DNA of 64,000 nt from Echinimonas agarilytica (GTDB lineage: Bacteria > Pseudomonadota > Gammaproteobacteria > Enterobacterales > Neiellaceae), in NCBI RefSeq assembly GCF_023703465.1, contig NZ_JAMQGP010000002.1, positions 620,001-684,000 on the forward strand, written 5' to 3'. A program made the position numbers and the translations under genes. Every line of letters begins with the position of its first letter. The stretch's first letter is position 1. A model generated the notes under the pieces. That model ran no database searches. It was given only the letters and a program-made list of their open reading frames with translations, and had not been told where the DNA came from. Positions 45,893 to 53,064 of the stretch are shown piece after piece.

Positions 45893-47212
45893 TTGCGTAC
45901 CACAGACTTGGTCGGTGGCGTTCGCCACTCCGCACCCTATGTAAATGCTCACCGTGGCAAAATTTTTGTTGTAATGGTGGGGGGAGAAGCCGTACAGCAT
46001 CCTAACTTCAGAAACATTCTGAATGATATTGCGTTGCTCAACACCTTGGGCATCAAGCTCGTACTGGTGTTTGGCGCTCGCCCTCAAATTAATGCTCAGT
46101 TGGAAAAAGACAATGCTGACTGCTCATATTATCGTGGTGTGCGATTGACCGACGTTGATATGCTAGAGCGGGTAAAGCAAGTGACCGGCGCAATGCAGCT
46201 TGATATTACTGCCCGGCTATCGATGAGCCTGAGCAATACACCTATGCAAGGTTCTGAAATCAATGTAGTAACGGGAAATTTTGTGATTGCCCAACCGATA
46301 GGGGTGATTGATGGTATTGATCATTGCCATAGTGGACGCGTTCGTCGTATTGATGTGGAGTGTATCGAAAATTTGCTCAATACCAACAACATCGTGTTGC
46401 ATGGTCCGATTGCAGCTTCAGTGACAGGTGAAAGCTTCAACCTTACAGCTGAAGAAATCGCTACCCAGATTGCCATTCGTTTGCAGGCCGAGAAGATCAT
46501 TGGATTTTCTGAACTCGCCGGTGTACTGGATGAATCCGAGCAGGTGATGGCTGAGTTATTGCCATCGGATGCAGAAGCGATTATTGCGGATTCTAACCAT
46601 CAAGTTCATCAATGTGCCGCTGCGAGTAACTTTATTAGCGCTGCAATTAAGGCGTGTCGCAGCGGGGTGAATCGAAGCCACTTGGTAAGCTATCAAGATG
46701 ACGGAGCATTGCTGCAAGAGCTATTTTCTCGTGATGGTATTGGCACCCAATTTGTAAACGAAAGTGCCGAGCAAATGAGTCAAGCCGATATTAGCCACAT
46801 CGGTGGGATTCTGGATCTTATTCGCCCGCTAGAGCAACAAGGCGTATTGGTGCGCCGCTCGCGCGAACAACTGGAAACAGAGCTTGAGCATTTCCTAGTG
46901 GTCGAACGAGATGGTTTAGTGATTGGTTGTGTGGCGGTTTATCCATTTGCCGATCAAAACTGTGCGGAGTTTGCTTGTTTAGCCATTCATCCAAATTATC
47001 GAGCAGCACAACGAGGCGATATGCTGCTTAAAGCGGCCGTTCAGCGAGCCCGAAAAATGGGCTTCGAAAGCTTATTTGCCCTCACTACAACAAGTATTCA
47101 CTGGTTCCTTGAACAAGGTTTTGTGATGGCTGAACTTGAAGACTTACCGCCTAGCAAGCAGCAACTATATAACCTTCAGCGACGGTCTAAAATTTTGCAG
47201 ATGTCTTTGTAA
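45893..47212 (+). CDS. argA: N-acetylglutamate synthase ArgA
   Basis: 439 residues. First step of arginine synthesis. N-terminal amino-acid-kinase-like domain (about 1-285: HRGKIFVVMVGGEAVQHP, LVLVFGARPQINAQL, ITARLSMSLSNTPMQG, HGPIAASVTGESFNLT) that binds arginine. C-terminal GNAT domain (about 295-439: DIGGILDLIRPLEQQGVLVRR, LAIHPNYRAAQRGDMLL). Very close to E. coli ArgA. The start is a TTG at 45893 (RTTDLVGGVRHSAPYVN matches the E. coli opening). An ArgR-type box was not clear upstream. Confidence 0.96.
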   Translation: MRTTDLVGGVRHSAPYVNAHRGKIFVVMVGGEAVQHPNFRNILNDIALLNTLGIKLVLVFGARPQINAQLEKDNADCSYYRGVRLTDVDMLERVKQVTGAMQLDITARLSMSLSNTPMQGSEINVVTGNFVIAQPIGVIDGIDHCHSGRVRRIDVECIENLLNTNNIVLHGPIAASVTGESFNLTAEEIATQIAIRLQAEKIIGFSELAGVLDESEQVMAELLPSDAEAIIADSNHQVHQCAAASNFISAAIKACRSGVNRSHLVSYQDDGALLQELFSRDGIGTQFVNESAEQMSQADISHIGGILDLIRPLEQQGVLVRRSREQLETELEHFLVVERDGLVIGCVAVYPFADQNCAEFACLAIHPNYRAAQRGDMLLKAAVQRARKMGFESLFALTTTSIHWFLEQGFVMAELEDLPPSKQQLYNLQRRSKILQMSL

Positions 47213-47287
47213 TGATTGAGGGCTTTGTGTCAGTTGTGATACAACCGCAGAGACCTCATTAAATCACGACAAAGAAATTACAAAATT

Positions 47288-48682
47288 ATGAGACTACTAC
47301 CGATATCAGCGGCCATGTTCGGAGCGATAGCTCTGAGCGCTTGCGGACCGCAAGACAGTCAAAAGGGTGCACAAAGCGCTCATCAAAAAATAAATACAAA
47401 TCCATATCCCAGTACTTATAAAGTGCTGCCACGACAAACCACCTTGATTACAAATGCCACGGTATTGACCGGCACTGGAGAGCGCTTGAATCAAACAGAT
47501 GTGTTGATTCAAGACGGCATTATTGCCCAGGTAGGCACTGACTTAACAGCGCCTGAAAATGTGCAAGTAATTGATGCAAAGGGGAAGTGGGTAACTCCCG
47601 GAATTATCGACGTGCATAGTCACTTGGGAGCATACCCATCTCCTCGCGTTGAATCGCACCAAGACGGCAATGAAATGACAAACCCTGTGACCGCTGAAGT
47701 TTGGGTGGAACACAGTGTTTGGCCACAAGACCCAGGCTTCAACAAAGCTCGGGCTGGTGGTGTTACTACGCTTCAAATCTTACCCGGATCGGCCAACTTG
47801 ATTGGTGGCCGAGGCGTGACGCTTAAAAACGTGCCTTCGGTGACGATGCAAGGTATGAAATTCCCACTAGCCCCTTATGGATTGAAAATGGCTTGTGGCG
47901 AAAATCCCAAGCGAGTATATGGTTCTCGAACCGAAGCACCGCAAACACGTATGGGCAATATGGCCGGTTATCGAGAAGCATGGATTGAAGCGCAACAATA
48001 TCGAGATGCGTGGCAGAGCTATGACGCAGATTATGAAGCCGGTTTGAACCCGAAAGCGCCCGAACGAAACCTTCAATTGGACACGCTCAAGGGCGTGCTC
48101 GACGGCGATATACTCATTCACAATCATTGCTACAAAGCTGAAGAAATGGCCATGATGATCGACTTATCTAACGAGTTTGGTTATCACGCAGGAACATTCC
48201 ATCACGGCGTAGAAGCCTACAAGATTGCCGATATGCTGGCTCAAAACGGCAGTTGTGCAGCGCTATGGGCTGATTGGTGGGGATTCAAAATGGAAGCCTA
48301 CGATATGGTGCTGGAAAATGTCGCCATGGTTGATGCCGTTGAAAAATCTTGCGCGATTGTGCATTCGGATTCAGAAAATGACATCCAGCGCCTAAATCAA
48401 GAAGCAGGCAAGGTACTTTATCAAGCGCAGCGATCTGGCTTCGACTTGAAAGAAGAAGATGCCATTGTATGGCTCACATTAAATGCGGCCAAATCCTTGG
48501 GTATTGAGGATAAAACTGGGACTTTAGAGTCACAGAAAAATGCCGATTTGGTGATTTGGAATCAGAATCCGTTCAGTGTGTATGCCAAGGCCGAACAGGT
48601 ATTTATTGATGGCGCCAAAGTGTTTGACCGAAATGATTCTGCATACCAAGCCACCAGTGACTTTCTTTTAGGTCAGCAATAG
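47288..48682 (+). CDS. Amidohydrolase lipoprotein
   Basis: 464 residues. Lipobox LSAC at the end of the signal. TIM-barrel amidohydrolase with the first metal motif intact: WVTPGIIDVHSHLGAYPSP. Further His and Asp ligands lie in LIHNHCYKAEEM, YHAGTFHHGVEAYK and VHSDSENDIQ. The C-terminal beta part (KNADLVIWNQNPFSVYAKAEQVFIDG) is typical. A periplasmic or outer-membrane enzyme acting on a cyclic amide or dipeptide (inference). Followed 11 bases later by a second family member. Confidence 0.92.
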   Translation: MRLLPISAAMFGAIALSACGPQDSQKGAQSAHQKINTNPYPSTYKVLPRQTTLITNATVLTGTGERLNQTDVLIQDGIIAQVGTDLTAPENVQVIDAKGKWVTPGIIDVHSHLGAYPSPRVESHQDGNEMTNPVTAEVWVEHSVWPQDPGFNKARAGGVTTLQILPGSANLIGGRGVTLKNVPSVTMQGMKFPLAPYGLKMACGENPKRVYGSRTEAPQTRMGNMAGYREAWIEAQQYRDAWQSYDADYEAGLNPKAPERNLQLDTLKGVLDGDILIHNHCYKAEEMAMMIDLSNEFGYHAGTFHHGVEAYKIADMLAQNGSCAALWADWWGFKMEAYDMVLENVAMVDAVEKSCAIVHSDSENDIQRLNQEAGKVLYQAQRSGFDLKEEDAIVWLTLNAAKSLGIEDKTGTLESQKNADLVIWNQNPFSVYAKAEQVFIDGAKVFDRNDSAYQATSDFLLGQQ

Positions 48683-48693
48683 GAGAATCCAGC

Positions 48694-49941
48694 ATGAGAC
48701 ATATAAAAACAGGTCTATTGGCTGGCCTCGTTGCAGCCAGCATGATGCCAGCAATGGCAGCGACCACACTGATTAAAAATGCCACTATTTATACGCAAAC
48801 AGCGCAAGGTGTTTTGCAGCAAAGTAGTGTGCTGTTTGAAAATGGAACAATTGTTCAAGTGGGTGATTACGATGGCAGTGCGGATACAGTGATTGATGCT
48901 AAGGGCGCAATTGTTACGCCGGGCCTAATCGGCACGATGAATCAACTGGGCCTGATTGAAGTGGATGCAGTGTCGAGCTCTGCCGATGTGGGAACCGACA
49001 AAGCCAACGCAGCGTTTGACCCTAGCTTAGCGTTTAATCCTAAGTCGAGTTTGATTCCATTGGCTCGCAAAGGCGGCATTACGCGCAATGTAGTGGCGCC
49101 AACTTACAGTCATAGTGTGATTGCAGGTCAGCTCAAAGCGGTGAATTTAAGTGGCGAACTTGAAGGCAGCGTTCACTCTGAGCCCGTTGCTGTGGTGAGC
49201 TATTTAGGGGCATCAAGTGAAGACTCCAGAGCTGTCGCACTCGCGAAATTAAGACATCAGCTGGAAGATTTACAGCAATACCTCACCAAGAAAAAGACGG
49301 ATGAAGATGCAAAATCTGATTTGTCTGAACGTGAACGCGTTGTGATGGAGCGAGTCGCCATGGGAGAATTGCCGCTGGTGATCTACGTTGACCGAGCAGC
49401 CGATATTCTACAGGTAATTGAGCTCAAAACAGAATTGGGTGTTGAGCTTGTGATTAATAGCGGCATGGAATCGTGGGTGGTTGCCGAACAACTAGCGGCA
49501 GCGAATGTACCTGTGATTTTGAATGCATTGGCAGCTCTGCCTTCAAATTTTGATTCATTGAATGCAAGCTTACACAATGCACAAAGGCTTGAACAAGCAG
49601 GTGTTGATGTGATCATTGCGGAGTCCGGAGATCGAAACCACCGGCTGTATCAATTGCGTTTTCAAGCCGGTCATGCGGTTGCCAATGGCTTGACCTTCGA
49701 ACAGGCACTATCGGCAGTCACAAGCACACCAGCAGAGGTGTTTGGTTTGACAGATGTGGGTCAAATTGCACCAGGAAAGCGCGCTGATTTAGTACTTTGG
49801 AGTCATGATCCGCTGGATCTGCAAGGCGCGGTTGAAAAGCTTTGGATCGATGGCAAAGACGCGAGTACTCAAAGCCGACAAGATGCATTGCGGGACCGGT
49901 ACATGATGAAGTCTGATATGCCCAAGGCGTATCTTAAATAG
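48694..49941 (+). CDS. Amidohydrolase-like protein lacking the HxH metal motif
   Basis: 415 residues with a signal peptide (LVAASMMPAMA). The composite fold is clear: TLIKNATIYT, VIDAKGAIVTPGLIG at the start and PGKRADLVLWSHDPLDLQGAVEKLWIDG at the end. However, where active members have D-x-H-x-H it reads GTMNQLG, and no substitute is visible. It is therefore probably inactive as a metal hydrolase or uses other residues, and may support the enzyme encoded just upstream. Operon with it. Confidence 0.88.
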   Translation: MRHIKTGLLAGLVAASMMPAMAATTLIKNATIYTQTAQGVLQQSSVLFENGTIVQVGDYDGSADTVIDAKGAIVTPGLIGTMNQLGLIEVDAVSSSADVGTDKANAAFDPSLAFNPKSSLIPLARKGGITRNVVAPTYSHSVIAGQLKAVNLSGELEGSVHSEPVAVVSYLGASSEDSRAVALAKLRHQLEDLQQYLTKKKTDEDAKSDLSERERVVMERVAMGELPLVIYVDRAADILQVIELKTELGVELVINSGMESWVVAEQLAAANVPVILNALAALPSNFDSLNASLHNAQRLEQAGVDVIIAESGDRNHRLYQLRFQAGHAVANGLTFEQALSAVTSTPAEVFGLTDVGQIAPGKRADLVLWSHDPLDLQGAVEKLWIDGKDASTQSRQDALRDRYMMKSDMPKAYLK

Positions 49942-49977
49942 TCAAATCAAACGGTTGGCTGCTTAACGTCAACAACG

Positions 49978-50048
49978 AAAAAGGAGGCCACTAAGGCCTA
50001 ATGCCAGTCAGTTAAGCTGACTGGCATTTTTCTTAAAGCCTCCTTTTT
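49978..50048. terminator. Nested bidirectional terminator
   Basis: An inner 12-bp stem, AATGCCAGTCAG (50000-50011) with CTGACTGGCATT (50017-50028), plus TTTTT, sits inside an outer 11-bp stem, AAAAAGGAGGC (49978-49988) with GCCTCCTTTTT (50038-50048). It separates the convergent amidohydrolase pair and M2 peptidase. Confidence 0.9.
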
Positions 50049-50066
50049 ATGGCTTCGGCAGGTGCT

Positions 50067-51905
50067 TTACCAACCGCACTGACGATCTTCATTCTGTTCA
50101 TCTAACCATTCTTGCAGCGGTGCAAAATAGTCCAGAATCGCAGTCGCATCCATTTCTCGTGAACCCGTCATGACTTCAAGCGTTTCTTGCCAAGGACGGC
50201 TTGCTCCCATTTCCAATCCTTCAGCCATGACTTTACCCGCTTCGTCACTGCCGTAAATGGAACAGCGATGAATGGAGCCCATATCGCCCGCTTTTTCACA
50301 AAGAGCACGGTGGAACTGGAACTGTAAAATATGAGCTAGGAAATAACGTGTATAAGGCGTATTGCCTGGTACGTGGTATTTCGCCCCCGGATCGAAATTG
50401 GCTTCAGTACGTGCAACTGGAGCTTTCACACCTTGATACTTTTCACGCAGTTCCCACCATGCTTGGTTGTATTCTTCAGGTTTGATTTGGCCTGAGAATA
50501 CTTGCCAACGCCATTGGTCAACGAGTAAGCCAAATGGAATAAACGCGACTTTATCTAATGCCATTTTCATCAGCAGGCCGATGTCGGCTGATTCATCAGG
50601 AATAGTGTCGATGATGCCCATTTTCTTCAGGTACTTAGGCGTAACCGATAACGCAATGGTATCGCCGATGGCCTCATGGAAACCATCATTAGCACTGCCT
50701 TGAAACATGGGGGGTTGATCCATATATGCACGTTGGTAGATGTTGTGGCCCAGCTCATGGTGAATGACAGCAAACTCTTCACCTGTACGCTGAATACACA
50801 TCTTAATACGTATGTCTTCTTTGTTGTCCAAGTCCCAAGCGGATGCATGGCAAACCACATCACGATCAGCTGGCTGGGTAAATAAGCTACGTTGCCAGAA
50901 AGTGTCAGGTAATTGTGCGAAACCCAATGAAGTAAAGAAGCCTTCAGCAGCTTTAACCATCGAAATTTCGTCGTAGTTGTGCACCGCGAGTTGTTCGGTT
51001 AAATCGTATCCCGGATCGGCACTTTCTGGTCCCACGATATCATAAATGTTGCCCCATGTTTGAGCCCACATGTTGCCTGTTAAATGGGCTGGGATCGCGC
51101 CATTTTGTGGCACCACATTTTCACCGTATTGTTCACCAAGCTTTGCCCGAACATGACAATGTAGCGAGTCATACAAAGGTTTGACTTGGCCCCAAAGGCG
51201 GTCGAGTTCCAACGCAAATGCATCGGGTTCCATGTCGTAATTTGAACGCCACATTTGACCCAAATCTTTAAAGCCTAAACCTTGTGCGCCTTCATTGGTT
51301 AATTCAACTTGGCGTTGATAAAGGCTTTTCATCGGCGGAGAAACTTCACGCCAGCCTTTCCATAGCTCCAATAATTCAGCTTCATCGCGCGATTTAGCCA
51401 TGATTTGTCCCATTTCTGGGAGCGATAAAACTTGGCCACTGTTAGTGGTGTATTTACCTTTGCCGTACATGCCGCCTAAATCGGCTACAATTTTTGCCAA
51501 TTCAGCATTTTTGGCTGTATCTAGTGGCGCTGGTAGTACAATTGCGAGCTTCAATTTGTCGAGCTTGCGACGAACTTCGTCCGATAGTTCCAAATCATCG
51601 AATTTTGCCGCGTCATGGGCCAGTGCAACGGTAATTGCAGAGAATTCTTCACCAGCATCTGCCGACAACGCGGCGGTGTCTTCTGTAATGAAGTTTTGAT
51701 AGATCCATTCTGCACGCGCCACTTTGACACTGAGTTCTGCAATTTGAGCTTCTGCGTCTTTTACAAACTGTTCGGCATCTGCGCGTGTCACAGTGCTTTG
51801 CACCGGTGTATTAGATTCTGTACTTGGAGCTTCCCCGCATGCGGCAAGCCCTAACATAATCGCAACAGCAAGGACTGCGGGTGTTTTACGGGTTGATACT
51901 GTCAT
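50067..51905 (-). CDS. M2 family metallopeptidase (ACE-like dipeptidyl carboxypeptidase) lipoprotein
   Basis: 612 residues. Lipoprotein signal with lipobox LAAC near residue 23. Zinc motif HHELGHNIYQRAY (HExxH) followed by HEAIGDTIALS carrying the third ligand Glu. Helical fold and length fit bacterial angiotensin-converting-enzyme homologues. Expected to release C-terminal dipeptides from peptides in the periplasm. The transcript leader contains a terminator hairpin 136 bases upstream of the start. Convergent with the amidohydrolase genes, which may act on the same peptide pool (inference). Confidence 0.94.
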   Translation of the reverse strand: MTVSTRKTPAVLAVAIMLGLAACGEAPSTESNTPVQSTVTRADAEQFVKDAEAQIAELSVKVARAEWIYQNFITEDTAALSADAGEEFSAITVALAHDAAKFDDLELSDEVRRKLDKLKLAIVLPAPLDTAKNAELAKIVADLGGMYGKGKYTTNSGQVLSLPEMGQIMAKSRDEAELLELWKGWREVSPPMKSLYQRQVELTNEGAQGLGFKDLGQMWRSNYDMEPDAFALELDRLWGQVKPLYDSLHCHVRAKLGEQYGENVVPQNGAIPAHLTGNMWAQTWGNIYDIVGPESADPGYDLTEQLAVHNYDEISMVKAAEGFFTSLGFAQLPDTFWQRSLFTQPADRDVVCHASAWDLDNKEDIRIKMCIQRTGEEFAVIHHELGHNIYQRAYMDQPPMFQGSANDGFHEAIGDTIALSVTPKYLKKMGIIDTIPDESADIGLLMKMALDKVAFIPFGLLVDQWRWQVFSGQIKPEEYNQAWWELREKYQGVKAPVARTEANFDPGAKYHVPGNTPYTRYFLAHILQFQFHRALCEKAGDMGSIHRCSIYGSDEAGKVMAEGLEMGASRPWQETLEVMTGSREMDATAILDYFAPLQEWLDEQNEDRQCGW

Positions 51906-52033
51906 TTGAGTTCCTGAATAATTTTATAGTTATGTAACAATCTGTCGCATGTCATCCTAATCAAAGGTGAGAAAGTTGAAAAGGCTGGAGGGGCATCTGG
52001 ATCAAATTGGTTTGGATTAAGCTGTAAACAGAC

Positions 52034-52073
52034 AAAAAAAACCCAGCGTGAATGACAGATCAGGTCGCTGGGT
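52034..52073 (-). terminator. Intrinsic terminator in the M2 peptidase leader
   Basis: On the minus strand ACCCAGCG (from 52066-52073) pairs with CGCTGGGT (from 52041-52048), followed by eight Ts. There is no gene on this strand to its right, so it would end either a small RNA or the leader of the peptidase mRNA. Confidence 0.75.
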
Positions 52074-52352
52074 GTAGGGGTATTTCCAGGGGAGAAAATT
52101 AGCAAATGTTTGCCCTATGCATACTCCGACTTCGGGCTTTTAAATTAGTTCGATGATGAACTCAAGAATTTGACGAGTAGTCATTGAATTGTGTTTCCGA
52201 TCACAATATTTCACATTTTAAGATCATTGCCAATCTGCCTAAATAGCCTGAATGATGCTTTTTTAAAGGCTTTGCACTCATAAATTTAATTGTGATAAGT
52301 AGGCTATTTGTTCGGTCTATTGTTGACACGTTTACCAAATAAACATAAATTT

Positions 52353-52366
52353 GAAACACCTGTTTG
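52353..52366. promoter_or_regulatory. PsrA-type operator upstream of the tetR gene
   Basis: GAAAC-ACCT-GTTTG fits the (G/C)AAAC-N4-GTTT(G/C) pattern known for PsrA exactly, inside TTGAAACACCTGTTTGAA. It lies 15 bases before the regulator start, as expected for autoregulation and control of fadE. Confidence 0.65.
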
Positions 52367-52381
52367 AATTCTGGTGGCAGT

Positions 52382-53020
52382 ATGGCGAGTAAACAAAACA
52401 CAAAAGAAAAAATTCTTGATGCCGCAGAGACTCTTTTTGCGGAAAGAGGGTTTTCTGATACATCACTTCGTTTGATTACAGCTGAGGCCGATGTAAACCT
52501 CGCTTCAGTGAATTATCACTTTGGTTCAAAAAAGGCGTTAATCAAAGCAGTACTTTCACGCTATCTCGAATACTTCATGCCATCGTTGAATGCAGAACTC
52601 GATCGAATACTGAATGCCAATGCTCAGCCCACATTGAATCAAGTGTTTGAAAGCTTTGTGGAGCCACTGGTTCAACTGAACAACTTTAGAGGCAATGGCA
52701 CTAATACGTTTATGCAGCTGCTAGGCCGTGGCTACAGCGACAGCCAAGGTCACCTTCGTTGGTTTATGACCACACAATACGGTGATGTGCTGTCAAAAAT
52801 ATCCAAAGCCGTGCAACGAGCGAACCCAGAGCTGTCTCCGAGCGAGTTTTTCTGGCGTATGCATTTCACGTTGGGAACGGTGGTGTTCACCATGGCATCG
52901 AATGAAGCGCTGCGTGATATTGCTAGGGTAGATTTTAAACAAGAAGTAGATGTGGAAGCGCTTGTGCGTCGTCTCATTCCGTTTTTAGCTGCGGGCGTGG
53001 GAGCGCCTGTTGCGCCATAA
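52382..53020 (+). CDS. psrA: TetR family regulator, PsrA-like
   Basis: 212 residues from the ATG at 52382; a TTG at 52364 is also in frame. N-terminal HTH (about 6-55: TKEKILDAAETLFAERGFSDTSLRLIT, VNLASVNYHFGSKKALI). C-terminal effector domain of the PsrA/fatty-acid-sensing type (FMQLLGRGYSDSQGHLRWF). PsrA binds long-chain acyl-CoA or fatty acids and controls beta-oxidation in Pseudomonas and Shewanella. Position directly before fadE and the matching box support the assignment. Symbol is by inference. Confidence 0.85.
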   Translation: MASKQNTKEKILDAAETLFAERGFSDTSLRLITAEADVNLASVNYHFGSKKALIKAVLSRYLEYFMPSLNAELDRILNANAQPTLNQVFESFVEPLVQLNNFRGNGTNTFMQLLGRGYSDSQGHLRWFMTTQYGDVLSKISKAVQRANPELSPSEFFWRMHFTLGTVVFTMASNEALRDIARVDFKQEVDVEALVRRLIPFLAAGVGAPVAP

Positions 53021-53064
53021 CAACAATTATATATCGACAGACTAAAAGATTAAGGTACTGAATT

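Larger units (their letters stand above)
51906..52381. other. Divergent intergenic region between M2 peptidase and psrA-like genes
   Basis: 476 bases without a convincing gene. On the minus strand it holds a terminator at 52034-52073; on the plus side an inverted repeat GTTTA-CCAAA-TAAAC (52330-52344) and the PsrA-type box at 52353-52366. Confidence 0.6.

Noticed and set aside
51902-52105. 67-codon minus-strand frame upstream of the M2 peptidase
   Set aside because: It runs through the terminator hairpin and overlaps the peptidase start; no ribosome-binding site or family features.
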